This document shows positions 25,487 to 34,499 of a stretch of DNA of 64,000 bases, in pieces (the first letter of the stretch is position 1; each line of letters begins with the position of its first letter). The position numbers and the translations under genes are program-made. Origin of the DNA: Massilia sp. BJB1822 (GTDB lineage: Bacteria > Pseudomonadota > Gammaproteobacteria > Burkholderiales > Burkholderiaceae_D); the NCBI RefSeq assembly GCF_013369485.1, contig NZ_JABWEB010000012.1, forward strand, positions 62,001 through 126,000, given 5' to 3'. The notes below the pieces were generated by a model. The model made no database searches, had not been told where the DNA came from, and saw only the letters and a list, made by a program, of their open reading frames with translations.

Positions 25487-26956
25487 ATGCGCAGGCAGCG
25501 AGGGGTTTCGATGATCGAATTGGTAGGCGCACTGGCGGTGGGCATGCTGGGCCTGGCCGGGATCATGGCATGGACCGATGGCGCGCTTGAAGACAGCAAG
25601 AGCCAGCAGGCCGCGCTTTACCAGGCGCAGCTCACGCAGGCCGCGCGCCGCTATATCGATGCCAACTATGCGGCGCTGCAGAAGCTGTCCGCATTGGGTG
25701 TGACCACTAGCATCGACCTGACCACGCTGAAAAAAAACGGCTATCTGCCGGCACACCAGCCCAAAACCAACGCCTATGGCCAAAGTCCCTGCGTGCTGGT
25801 ATTGCCAGCATCGTCGGGACAGCTCGCCGCCCTGGTGCTTGGTGAAGGCGGAGCGGCGATTCCAGCAAAAAACCTGGCTTATGTGGCCTCCCTCGCCGGA
25901 CGGGGGGGAGGCTTTATCCCAGCGGGCGTACCGGCTGTCGCGCAGGGCGCTTACCAGTCCTGGTCGATGCCGATGGCTGGCTTCGGCGGCGCCAGCTGCT
26001 CCGGGACGGCGGCCAGCGCCAATCGCCTAGCCAGCGCCCTGTTCTTCGACGGGCCGGGCCAGCTGTCGAGCGACTTCCTGTACCGCTATGCCGTGCCGGG
26101 CCAGCCGCAGCTGAATCGCATGGAAACTCCCTTGCAGATGCTGGCGCAGGCCACCGAATCCAGCTCGGACAGTCTGTGCGTGGCCGGTAACTCCGCGACT
26201 TATGGGCGTGTCGCTGTCGATGCCAGCGGCGCCGTGCTGCACTGCCGGTTGGGCGTATGGCGCCGGCCAGGCGGCATGTGGCGCGAGCCGGTTCCCGCTT
26301 TCACTGCCTTGCCGGCCAGCGGCAACCAGAGCGGCGACGTGCGCATGGTGAGCAACCTGGCGCGCGCTTTCCGCTGGAATGGCAGCGCGTGGACGACGCT
26401 GATGGTGGACCAGAGCGGGCGCTTGGCGCTGCCCGGCAGCCTGACAGCGGCTGAGGCAATGATAGGGGATGGCGCTACCTTGCGCGCCGCCTGCGCCGCC
26501 AACGGCCTGCTGGCGCGGGACGCCAGCGGTTCGCTGCTGTCCTGCCAGCAGGGTAAATGGCGCGCGCTGGCCGAATCGGCCATCGTCAGCACCGCGTTTC
26601 AGGCTACGTACAACAGCAGTGCGAAAAACGACTCGAGTCCAACATTTACCATCAATTTGGCCGATCTGCCTGGCTCCCGGCCCTTATTCCTTACCGGTAG
26701 CGGTTTCTGCCAGACCAGCGATGAAAACGACTCGAAAGCGGAAGTATTCCTTCTTCCCGGCGCAAGCGAGCGCGCTGTAGGTGGCTGTACCACCGACACG
26801 AAGAGTGGCCTGGGACGGATACGTATCGGAGCATTTATCCCCTTGCAGCAGATTCCCGAGAATACAGTGGAGGTGCAGGTCAAGCTGCAGAATCCTGCGG
26901 ACGGGGCTGCGGGAAACCGGTCCAGCATTTCGCTGACCATCTTTAACGGCAACTGA
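25487..26956 (+). CDS. pilV: PilV-like minor pilin/adhesin, second of two
   Basis: A 489-residue paralogue of the gene just upstream, alike along nearly the whole length. The leader is MRRQRG, cut before VSMIELVGALA, with Glu at +5. Shared blocks include AYGQSPCVL, SALFFDGPGQLSSDF, LPASGNQSGDVR, SLLSCQQGKW and LPGSRPLF; both end with an IPLQ.IPEN motif and a short beta tail. The segments between those last blocks differ most, which suggests different binding targets. GGAAGGGAAGAC precedes the ATG. The two genes look like an old tandem duplication that provides two fixed tip variants. Confidence 0.75.
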   Translation: MRRQRGVSMIELVGALAVGMLGLAGIMAWTDGALEDSKSQQAALYQAQLTQAARRYIDANYAALQKLSALGVTTSIDLTTLKKNGYLPAHQPKTNAYGQSPCVLVLPASSGQLAALVLGEGGAAIPAKNLAYVASLAGRGGGFIPAGVPAVAQGAYQSWSMPMAGFGGASCSGTAASANRLASALFFDGPGQLSSDFLYRYAVPGQPQLNRMETPLQMLAQATESSSDSLCVAGNSATYGRVAVDASGAVLHCRLGVWRRPGGMWREPVPAFTALPASGNQSGDVRMVSNLARAFRWNGSAWTTLMVDQSGRLALPGSLTAAEAMIGDGATLRAACAANGLLARDASGSLLSCQQGKWRALAESAIVSTAFQATYNSSAKNDSSPTFTINLADLPGSRPLFLTGSGFCQTSDENDSKAEVFLLPGASERAVGGCTTDTKSGLGRIRIGAFIPLQQIPENTVEVQVKLQNPADGAAGNRSSISLTIFNGN

Positions 26957-26958
26957 GC

Positions 26959-27393
26959 ATGGGATACCGTTCCGCCGCCATGGCCGTGGTTTGTCTAGGG
27001 ATGCTGGGCGCGGCTCCGGCGCAGGCTTGCTGGCACGAGATCGGCGCCAAATACGGCATCAGTCCCTACCTGCTGCATGCCATCGCCAAGACCGAATCGA
27101 ATCTGAATCCCAGGGCCATCAACCGCAGCAACGCGAACGGCAGCTATGACATTGGCCTGATGCAGATCAACAGCAGCTGGCTGCCCGTTTTGCGGCGGCA
27201 CGGCATCACCGAGGCGCAGTTGTACGAACCCTGCGTCAGCATCGAAGTCGGCGCCTGGATACTGGCCCAGAACATCCACCAGCTTGGCAACTCGTGGACG
27301 GCGGTCGGCGCCTACAACTCCCCTAAAGCGGCCACACGCCTGCGCTATGCGGCGCGGGTCTACCGCAACCTAACGCCCGAGGCGGCGCGCTAG
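26959..27393 (+). CDS. pilT: PilT (R64-type) lytic transglycosylase
   Basis: A 144-residue exported muramidase-like protein. Signal peptide (APAQA-C), then the transglycosylase SLT domain: AIAKTESNLNP with the catalytic Glu, DIGLMQINSSW, and AVGAYNSPKAA. It cuts peptidoglycan so that the pilus machine can pass through the wall. R64 PilT and VirB1/IpgF proteins have the same role; the name must not be confused with the PilT retraction ATPase. It is the last gene of the pil operon, two bases after pilV. Confidence 0.85.
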   Translation: MGYRSAAMAVVCLGMLGAAPAQACWHEIGAKYGISPYLLHAIAKTESNLNPRAINRSNANGSYDIGLMQINSSWLPVLRRHGITEAQLYEPCVSIEVGAWILAQNIHQLGNSWTAVGAYNSPKAATRLRYAARVYRNLTPEAAR

Positions 27394-27444
27394 AAGACTA
27401 CGACTACGAGTAAGGCCTTGAATGGGAAAAATGTCCTTGCGACG

Positions 27445-27472
27445 GGAACCGCCATCGCTTTGGCTCGACTCA
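27445..27472 (+). promoter_or_regulatory. hrp-box-like promoter (GGAACC-N15-CGACTCA)
   Basis: GGAACC (27445-27450), 15 bases, then CGACTCA (27466-27472). It ends 50 bases upstream of the GTG start at 27523. The same -10 variant, CGACTYA, occurs before the paralogous gene at 29641. Confidence 0.6.
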
Positions 27473-27522
27473 ACAGACGTGGCCAATTGGTCGTGAATCC
27501 ATCCCTCAAAGGACAGTGCACC

Positions 27523-29403
27523 GTGAAGATGCTATTTCAAAAAACACAAACGCCCGAATTTAAACCGGATCTATCCAGGCAAAGCGATATCCGGCAGGCG
27601 CTGAATAGAACCAAGGAGACGCCTGGCGCGTCCGTCCTGGTGGTGGGGTACGCGGCGAATGGCCGGGAGCAAGGAGGGAAGTCGCTTGATGTCATTCATG
27701 AGGCGCTGAGAAAAAACACTTTAAGTGCAGGTAGCACCGTAGTTCTGCATGTGTCTGGCCATGAGAAGAATATGGGGCAGTTAAAGGCATTGGAAAAACT
27801 TCAATTGGAGCTGCAGAAGAAAGATATCAATGTCCTGATTGCAGAGGCGCCTAAATCACTTAACGATGCCTTGCACAATGATCGTCTATCTGTGTTCAAG
27901 CGAAAAACTTCAAAGATTGCCGGCCTGGAAGACGCTAGCTTCCTTAAAGCACTTAAGAAGGAAGAGCTGCCATCAACTGAAGAAGATGAACTTGGAGCCC
28001 TCACGACCTCTCTCCAACAGCTTGAGAGTGCTCCATTGCTAAGTACCAAGGATTTGATGAATTCCTTGAAGAAGATCATGGGGGCGGATGCCATGGCGGA
28101 AAAGGTCAGGATTCTGACCGATTCGAATCACTCCTTGCAAGACGCGGCAAGAGAGGCAGGTGTTCCCGCCGAGCATACGATAAATCAGCAGGAAAACGAC
28201 ATGAAGTTCAGGCTGAAATCCCACGAAAAAGGCGATGCAGCCGGTCTGGCCGAGACGTTCAGGAGAAATGAAAGGAATATTCTTGGGAAAATGGAGACTG
28301 CGCTGGATGCAATTGGTGCGAAACCAGTGACGTCCAGAGCAAAGGTTAGAGATAAGGCTGTTGCGTATTTCCTGAAAAATTCTCCCAATGCCGCCGGCCC
28401 GCAGATCGATAGGCGGACCCAGGGCGTACTTTGCCACGACTCAGTGCGGTATGAGAAAGCAAAAGTTAAAAATATTGTATATATTTCCGAGCACTTCAAC
28501 CAGGAATTGATCGCTTCGCATATTAAGGCGCAGCTGGCTAAAAAACCTGCACCGCAGGCTTACAAGGAAACAATGTTTCTTTTCTGTGGTCCGAAAGCAA
28601 CTCCAGGCGTCAATTCAATGAGTTTGGCGCAGGTGGCCGATGGTGACGGCATTACCAATAAAGGCGCACCGAGCAATGATATCCATGCCTACTTGCGCAG
28701 CAAAGGAGGCTCACGTGCAGGGATGATGAGGGTGGCGCCCAATACGCGGGTGACCACCGAAGCAGAATTTCTAAAAAGCCTTGATGGGTATATTGAACGC
28801 GGATTTTCTAATGCTGACAGAAAATACGGCGCGGATAGTACAACTAAAAAGCTGAATTCGCGCATTCGACGTTCTAATGCTATTAGTGCTGCCCATAACT
28901 CTTTATTTGCGAAGACAGAAGAGAAGAAAGAGGAGACGGTCAATCACATTGACGTCAAATCGCGTAACTCTGCGGCGAAAAGAGCCAATGAGAGATTTTC
29001 GGCAATGGCCCATCAGTTGCTTGCTTACGTTAAGAAAAATTTAACCAATGGAGATAGGTTGAAAGATGCTTATATTGAGCTAAAAGATAAAAAGAAAAGA
29101 GGTGAAGTGATTTCAATTTCCCTAAAAGATCTTTCTCGCGATCTTGCCAGTAAAGAGAAATGGAAGATAACTATTGGAGTAAACCCCGGGGACGATGTTT
29201 TGGAAAGTGATATTCATTTGCTTAATAAAACAAAAGCCCTTCTCCTTGCTCTCGCTAATGATAAAAGCCCCAAGGAAGAGCTAGAAGCTGACGGAAAGGC
29301 ATTCGCGCGAGCGGACCGCAGCAGAAGGCCCACAACGCAGACATTTATGGCTTTGAGAGAGCTGGAAAATGAAATTTCGCAGGCTGATGCATCAAATGAC
29401 TAA
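27523..29403 (+). CDS. Large effector-like protein, paralogue 1, with a GT-B-like core
   Basis: A 626-residue protein with no signal peptide or membrane helix. I do not recognise the family. It aligns with the next protein through most of its length. Residues 38-53 (VLVVGYAANGREQGGK) match the phosphate-loop-like VLVVGY..GG.H..S of the paralogue. Residues 372-386 (ADGDGITNKGAPSND) resemble the donor-binding loop of GT-B glycosyltransferases. KNIVYISEHFNQ and ETMFLFCG are other shared blocks. The start is GTG at 27523, with AAAGGA 9 bases upstream; ATG 27529 is close. The C-terminal 200 residues are Lys-rich and helical. It is AT-richer than its neighbours, a sign of transfer. Effector role is inferred from the hrp-box-like promoter. 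Confidence 0.5.
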   Translation: MKMLFQKTQTPEFKPDLSRQSDIRQALNRTKETPGASVLVVGYAANGREQGGKSLDVIHEALRKNTLSAGSTVVLHVSGHEKNMGQLKALEKLQLELQKKDINVLIAEAPKSLNDALHNDRLSVFKRKTSKIAGLEDASFLKALKKEELPSTEEDELGALTTSLQQLESAPLLSTKDLMNSLKKIMGADAMAEKVRILTDSNHSLQDAAREAGVPAEHTINQQENDMKFRLKSHEKGDAAGLAETFRRNERNILGKMETALDAIGAKPVTSRAKVRDKAVAYFLKNSPNAAGPQIDRRTQGVLCHDSVRYEKAKVKNIVYISEHFNQELIASHIKAQLAKKPAPQAYKETMFLFCGPKATPGVNSMSLAQVADGDGITNKGAPSNDIHAYLRSKGGSRAGMMRVAPNTRVTTEAEFLKSLDGYIERGFSNADRKYGADSTTKKLNSRIRRSNAISAAHNSLFAKTEEKKEETVNHIDVKSRNSAAKRANERFSAMAHQLLAYVKKNLTNGDRLKDAYIELKDKKKRGEVISISLKDLSRDLASKEKWKITIGVNPGDDVLESDIHLLNKTKALLLALANDKSPKEELEADGKAFARADRSRRPTTQTFMALRELENEISQADASND

Positions 29404-29563
29404 ATTGGATTGGCGGGAAAGATGAGAGGTGTCCTCGGTGGCTAGTACGGCCGTCTGGTTGCACTAACGCTAGATGCTCGAATATTTTGTTCTAAAAATG
29501 GACAATGCTGGCTGAAAATATGTCAAAGGAAAGTGAAAGTTTTCAAAAATTTCTCATGTGAGT

Positions 29564-29591
29564 GGAACTGGTAGTCCTTTAAGTCGACTTA
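29564..29591 (+). promoter_or_regulatory. hrp-box-like promoter (GGAACT-N15-CGACTTA)
   Basis: GGAACT (29564-29569), 15 bases, then CGACTTA (29585-29591). It ends 49 bases before the ATG at 29641, almost the same distance as in the paralogue. The gene-free stretch 29404-29640 holds nothing else that I can support. Confidence 0.6.
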
Positions 29592-29640
29592 ATAAGGGCA
29601 TGACTATGTGGTCATGAAAAACCTTAAAAGGACATTTCCC

Positions 29641-31872
29641 ATGCGAAATTCAGGACCCGATCAAAATACGAGCAACCAAAAAATTGAAGTGCAAAAGCTT
29701 TCGGAGAAAGCAGAAACGGCCATCAAAGAATATCCGAGCAAATCACGGAAGGAAGGGGGCTTCATTTCAAATGTGCTTAAAAATTCGGCAGAGAAAGGCA
29801 ATATATTGGTTGTCGGGTATTCTCCAACTGGCGGTGGACATACCGGGCGGTCGCTTAACATTGTTCATAAGGCGTTGAAGGAAAATAAACTGGATAAAAA
29901 TAGCACAGTAATTCTGCATGCGCCTAGTAAATGGATGGGGAAAAAGGATCGACCTCAGGATTTGGCAAAGCTCACGGTTGCGCTGCAGGAGAAAGGCGTT
30001 AACGTCATCTTGGCGGAAGCAACAAAATCCGTTCAAGGATATATACGTCCTGATGGGTCTTCAGATGATCCGGAAATTCTCAAGGGGCTGTCAAAAGCCG
30101 CGCAGCGTACTGGCGAGCGAATTACAGATTTGGATCACGCAGAATGCTATCGGCCTGCCACTGACGCCGCACCGATGCTAGACAGTGAATGCCGGACAGC
30201 ATTGGTTGAGCGAGCCCAAAAAGAACTCGATATTTTGGTTTCAATGGATGCAAAGGAATTGATGGATTCGCTACAAAGCCATATAGGAGACAAAATAAAA
30301 GATGTGAAAGTTTTAACGGATATGGATCCGGCCCTGCAAAAAGCGGCTAGGCAAGCAGGTGTTCTTGATGATAATCGAGTGGATCAACAAAATCATGCTA
30401 TCTTGCTAAGTAAAACGGAGAGCAACTGTGTTGGCAGTAAAGCCTTACTGGCAAAAGTCTTGAGTGGGAATCGCGAAAAAGTTGCTCACATAGGATTGGG
30501 CGACAAGAACTCACTTCAAAGACTTACAAAAGTATTCGAAGATTTGGATATTCAACCGGGAAGTAAAAAATCCGATATCAAGGAAAAAGTTTCGCAATAT
30601 ATTGTTAAAAACGCATACAACTTTAAAGTTCCCGAAACCCCCCTGGAGCCTGCTGAAGTGGCGCGTATTGAAGCTTTAAATCCGCAAAAAGATTTACCTC
30701 AAGAAGAGCGAACCTTAAGGATTATAGAGGATCAGGTTCGGGGAGCGCTTTTTCACGAAAACATTAAAAACAATCCTGAAAATGCAAAAAACATAGTTTA
30801 CGTATACGCGCATGGAAATCAAAATAAAATTGCTGAGTATATTAATGCGCGCATGAAAGATGATCCAGTAAAAGATCATTATAAAGAAACGCTATTTGTG
30901 TTCTGCGGCAAAGATGCCGTTCTTGCTAAAGATGATGCTGGGAAAATGGCCACGGGCATCGATGCAATGAGCATGGCATATATTGCTGATGGTGATGGCA
31001 TTACGACGATGGGTGCTGGTACGAATGGTGAGTATGCATTTATGCATGATAAGGGCGGCTCTGACTCGAGACTACTGGCCTTGCCAATTCAAGGGCATGA
31101 CGAGCAAAAAGCCAATGCTAATAATTTGGAAAAAAGATTTTCTGACTATGTTAAATTACGCAAGGATGCTGCTCATGAATCTGATGCCGTTCCTCAAGAT
31201 AAGGAGAAGAACCTAACGCAAGACCTTGATGATTTTATCAAAAAAAGCCATTTGGAAGCGCTTCAAAAAAAATATGATGTTAATGCGGTAGAGGGATTAA
31301 CGGAAATAATCAAGGAATCTGGCTATGTAGAAGAAGCGTATGAAATGTTGTTCTCCGATGATATTGGTAGAAATAAGGGAGACGAGGAGTTTAGGAAAGC
31401 TGAAATTGAGCTCTATAATTCGCCATTGATGAGGGCCAATAGAAAATTCGTGAAAATGATGTTCCAGGCTTTCGATCAAATGGAGAAGAAAATGGAGGCG
31501 GGCGGCATTGATGAAAATACTGAGCTAAGTATCAAAATAACTAGCAAGGAAAGTGCGACAATTGTATCGATTAAGGAATTGAGAGAGAAGATGAGCACAA
31601 TGGAGGGTATGCTAGAAATAATCAATAAAAATAATATTGAAGGGTCAACTGGGAATATTAAAAATAAAACTGAAAGCCAGGAAAAGAAGAAGCAATTGGA
31701 AGATGCTGTTCTTGCTAAGGATGTAAATATGAAAAATATGATCTTGCTAGAGGATTCAATCAAGTTCTTTAAGGAATTTACAGGAAATGCAGAAAACATT
31801 AATGGAAAGATGCATGAAAAAATGGAGGAGCTAAAAGAAGAATTCGGAGAAAAGATGGTTACCGGATTTTGA
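29641..31872 (+). CDS. Large effector-like protein, paralogue 2, with a GT-B-like core
   Basis: A 743-residue protein related to the one upstream, without signal peptide. Residues 55-71 (ILVVGYSPTGGGHTGRS) look like the N-terminal GGGH loop of MGDG-synthase/MurG-type glycosyltransferases. Residues 449-465 (ADGDGITTMGAGTNGEY) look like their donor-binding loop, including a Glu at 464 that paralogue 1 lacks. The last ~240 residues are charged and coiled-coil-like. The ATG at 29641 has AAGGA 8 bases upstream; the frame opens at 29608. The gene is clearly AT-rich and uses A/T-ending codons, unlike the rest of the window. No enzyme activity is proven by sequence; the family is unknown to me. Confidence 0.5.
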   Translation: MRNSGPDQNTSNQKIEVQKLSEKAETAIKEYPSKSRKEGGFISNVLKNSAEKGNILVVGYSPTGGGHTGRSLNIVHKALKENKLDKNSTVILHAPSKWMGKKDRPQDLAKLTVALQEKGVNVILAEATKSVQGYIRPDGSSDDPEILKGLSKAAQRTGERITDLDHAECYRPATDAAPMLDSECRTALVERAQKELDILVSMDAKELMDSLQSHIGDKIKDVKVLTDMDPALQKAARQAGVLDDNRVDQQNHAILLSKTESNCVGSKALLAKVLSGNREKVAHIGLGDKNSLQRLTKVFEDLDIQPGSKKSDIKEKVSQYIVKNAYNFKVPETPLEPAEVARIEALNPQKDLPQEERTLRIIEDQVRGALFHENIKNNPENAKNIVYVYAHGNQNKIAEYINARMKDDPVKDHYKETLFVFCGKDAVLAKDDAGKMATGIDAMSMAYIADGDGITTMGAGTNGEYAFMHDKGGSDSRLLALPIQGHDEQKANANNLEKRFSDYVKLRKDAAHESDAVPQDKEKNLTQDLDDFIKKSHLEALQKKYDVNAVEGLTEIIKESGYVEEAYEMLFSDDIGRNKGDEEFRKAEIELYNSPLMRANRKFVKMMFQAFDQMEKKMEAGGIDENTELSIKITSKESATIVSIKELREKMSTMEGMLEIINKNNIEGSTGNIKNKTESQEKKKQLEDAVLAKDVNMKNMILLEDSIKFFKEFTGNAENINGKMHEKMEELKEEFGEKMVTGF

Positions 31873-31943
31873 TGCGGATTGTTGATAAATTGTACTTTTC
31901 GCTTCATCCGATTTGACTCAAGATCGGATATGGTTTTCCTATG

Positions 31944-31972
31944 TCAGAGTGGCATCAATGATGCCACTCTGA
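31944..31972 (+). terminator. 29-base perfect palindrome, probable terminator
   Basis: TCAGAGTGGCATCA and its exact complement flank a single A, so the RNA can form a long stem 70 bases after the effector-like gene. A clear T-run is missing, so a bidirectional or processing hairpin, or a protein-binding palindrome, is also possible. Confidence 0.5.
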
Positions 31973-32221
31973 TTGCCATTCCCCCATCATCTCCCATGTC
32001 GCAGACGCCAGAATTGTGTCAGTTCGCGCTGATCCAAGGCGACTGGCGGCGTCATCCTGCTGTCACAATTTGCCTGCGGTTGCGATTTGCCAGTCAAAGA
32101 AATGGCGGACCTGCCGCAGCAGAAGAGACCTGTTTGGCCCGGGCCGCCGGCAAGGCGGACCAAGGGCCGATTCAATAATTCGCGGCGCCCGTAAGGTGAC
32201 GATTTTCGAGGGAATAGAGCC
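31973..32221. other. Gene-free stretch before the sugar transport operon
   Basis: This part, with the palindrome upstream of it, forms a gap of about 350 bases between the effector-like gene and the sugar operon. No ORF with a ribosome site, no hrp-box-like site and no sigma-54 site was seen. It should contain the promoter of the operon that starts at 32222, but no convincing -35/-10 pair was found. Confidence 0.4.
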
Positions 32222-33484
32222 ATGAGTAAAAAGAGTGTGATGTGTAAATCCTTGGTCGCAGCAACCGCTGCCGGCTGTCTGAGCGTGGCGGCCGCCGCCC
32301 CGGCGGTGCTGACCATCGAAAGCTGGCGCAACGACGATCTGCCGATCTGGCGCGATCAGATCATTCCGGTGTTCGAGAAGCGCCATCCGGATATCAAGGT
32401 CAAATTCATGCCAATGGCGCCCACCGAGTACAACGCCGCCCTCAATTCCAAGCTCGATGCCGGCACGGCGGGTGACCTGGTCAGTTGCCGTCCCTTCGAC
32501 GGCTCCTTGCAGCTGTACCAGAAAGGCCGCCTGGCTTCGCTGAACAGCCTGAAAGGCCTGGACAATTTCACGCCGGTCGCCAAAACCGCATGGAGCACGG
32601 ACGATGGCAAAACCACCTTCTGCGTGCCGATTGCCGCCGTGATCCATGGCTTCATCTACAACAAGGATGCGTTCGAGAAGACCGGCGCCAAGGTGCCTGC
32701 CACGGTCGATGAATTCTTCGCCACGCTGAACAAGCTGAAAGCGGCGGGCAGTTATGTGCCGCTGGCCATGGGCACCAAGGATGGCTGGGAAACCGCATCC
32801 ATGGGCTTCCAGAATATCGGTCCCAATTACTACAAGGGCGAGGAGGGCCGCAAGGCGCTGGTGGCGGGCAAGGCCAAGCTGACCGACGCGCAGTGGGTCG
32901 AGCCTTTCCGCGTGCTGGCGCGCTGGAAGCCGTATCTGGGCGAGGGCTTCGAATCGCAAACCTATCCGGACAGCCAGAACCTGTTCACCTTGGGGCGGGC
33001 CGCCATCTACCCGGCCGGTTCCTGGGAAATCCCGGGCTTTGAAAAGCAGGCCCGTTTCAAGCTGGGCGTGTTCGCGCCGCCGGTGCAGAAGGCGGGCGAC
33101 AAATGCTATATCTCGGACCATCCCGACATTGGCCTGGGACTGAACGCCAAATCGCCCAATGCGGCGCAAGCGAAGGTCTTCCTGGAATGGGTGGCTTCGC
33201 CGGAATTCGCCAGCCTGTATGCCAATGCCTTGCCCGGCTTTTTCAGCCTGAACAAGACGCCGGTGGAGCTGAAGAACGCGCTGGCCCGGGAGTTCGTGAG
33301 CTGGCGCGGCAAATGCGAATCGACGATCCGTCCCACCTATCAGATCCTGTCGCGCGGCACGCCCGACCTGGAAGGACAGTCCTGGATCGCGGGCAGCGCC
33401 GTCATCAACGGCAGCGTGACGCCTGAGGCGGCGGCGCAGAAGCTGCAAAAAGGATTGGATGGCTGGTACAAGCCTGCCAAGTAA
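32222..33484 (+). CDS. Sugar ABC transporter substrate-binding protein
   Basis: A 420-residue periplasmic binding protein of the MalE/UgpB-type cluster (extracellular solute-binding family 1). It has an N-terminal signal peptide (VAAA-AP) and the ligand-domain start TIESWRNDDLPIWRDQIIP. Characteristic features are VIHGFIYNKDAFEKTG and FTLGRAAIYPAGSWEI. It delivers a sugar or oligosaccharide to the permeases encoded next. First gene of the operon; GAGGGA lies about 10 bases before the ATG. The ligand cannot be named from sequence. Confidence 0.88.
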   Translation: MSKKSVMCKSLVAATAAGCLSVAAAAPAVLTIESWRNDDLPIWRDQIIPVFEKRHPDIKVKFMPMAPTEYNAALNSKLDAGTAGDLVSCRPFDGSLQLYQKGRLASLNSLKGLDNFTPVAKTAWSTDDGKTTFCVPIAAVIHGFIYNKDAFEKTGAKVPATVDEFFATLNKLKAAGSYVPLAMGTKDGWETASMGFQNIGPNYYKGEEGRKALVAGKAKLTDAQWVEPFRVLARWKPYLGEGFESQTYPDSQNLFTLGRAAIYPAGSWEIPGFEKQARFKLGVFAPPVQKAGDKCYISDHPDIGLGLNAKSPNAAQAKVFLEWVASPEFASLYANALPGFFSLNKTPVELKNALAREFVSWRGKCESTIRPTYQILSRGTPDLEGQSWIAGSAVINGSVTPEAAAQKLQKGLDGWYKPAK

Positions 33485-33522
33485 GCCAGCCGACGCGCAA
33501 TCCCGATAGGAAGGAATCTGTT

Positions 33523-34482
33523 ATGAGTAGTAATGTGTTAGCCGCCGGCACGCTGTCGGCGCGGACGACGGCTGCCCGGCCGCTACGCTGGCATATCGCG
33601 GTGTTTCTGGCGCCGGCCGTACTGATTTATACCGCCGTGATGGTGGTGCCGCTGGCCGAAACGCTGCGCCTGGCCTTCTACCGCTTCGCCGATGGGCGCC
33701 AGCAGTTTGCCGGCTTGCTCAATTTCCTGCGCCTGTTCGGCGAGGACAATTGGTCGCAGCAGTTCTGGAATGCCCTGCTGAATAACAGCTACTTCTTCCT
33801 GATCCACCTGCTGGTGATGGTGCCGCTGGCGATCATGCTGGCGGCGCTGCTCTCGCTGCCGCGCTTGCGGGCCAGCGGCTTTTACCGCACGGCCCTGTTC
33901 ATGCCGACCTTGCTGTCCTTCGTCGTCGTCGGCTTTGTGTGGAAGCTGATTCTTTCGCCGCTGTGGGGCGTGGCGCCCATGCTGCTCGATACAGTGGGCT
34001 TGAAAGCGCTGTTCGCGCCGTATCTGGGACGGGAGACCACGGCCCTGACCACCTTGGGCTTTATCTCGGTCTGGCAATTCATCGGCATGCCGATGATGCT
34101 GAGCTATGCGGCCATGCTGGCCATTCCCAGCGAAATCATCGAGGCGGCGGAGATCGACGGCGTGGTCGGCATCGCCCAGTTCCTGCAAATCCGCCTGCCG
34201 CTCCTGTGGCCGACCATCGGCATGATCTCGATCCTGACCTTCGTCGCCAATTTCAATTCCTTCGACTTGATCTACACGGCCCAGGGGGCGCTGGCCGGCC
34301 CCAATTACGCGACCGATATTCTCGGCACGCTGCTGTACCGCACCTTCTTCGGCGCGCAGCTGCAGTTGGGCGACCCGAATATGGGGGCGGCGATCGCCAC
34401 CATGATGCTGCTGATTATTCTGTGCATCGTGTGCGCCTTCCTCTTCTTTATCCAGCGCAGGCTGGTTCGTTATCAGCTGTGA
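33523..34482 (+). CDS. Sugar ABC transporter permease, MalF-type
   Basis: A 319-residue inner-membrane protein with six predicted helices. It carries the EAA loop typical of these permeases (AAEIDGVVGIAQFLQIRLPLL), which contacts the ATPase. A short cytoplasmic N-terminus precedes the first helix. GGAAGGA precedes the ATG. With the next gene it forms the channel of the importer. Confidence 0.88.
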   Translation: MSSNVLAAGTLSARTTAARPLRWHIAVFLAPAVLIYTAVMVVPLAETLRLAFYRFADGRQQFAGLLNFLRLFGEDNWSQQFWNALLNNSYFFLIHLLVMVPLAIMLAALLSLPRLRASGFYRTALFMPTLLSFVVVGFVWKLILSPLWGVAPMLLDTVGLKALFAPYLGRETTALTTLGFISVWQFIGMPMMLSYAAMLAIPSEIIEAAEIDGVVGIAQFLQIRLPLLWPTIGMISILTFVANFNSFDLIYTAQGALAGPNYATDILGTLLYRTFFGAQLQLGDPNMGAAIATMMLLIILCIVCAFLFFIQRRLVRYQL

Positions 34483-34499
34483 TAGGGGAGGAAAACGCA

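Noticed and set aside
24500..26960. Shufflon repeats in the PilV region
   Set aside because: The two genes are alike because of gene duplication in the same orientation; no short inverted repeats and no recombinase were seen.
26959..27393. R64-type PilT read as a retraction ATPase
   Set aside because: It is a 144-residue transglycosylase without Walker motifs; only the name is shared.
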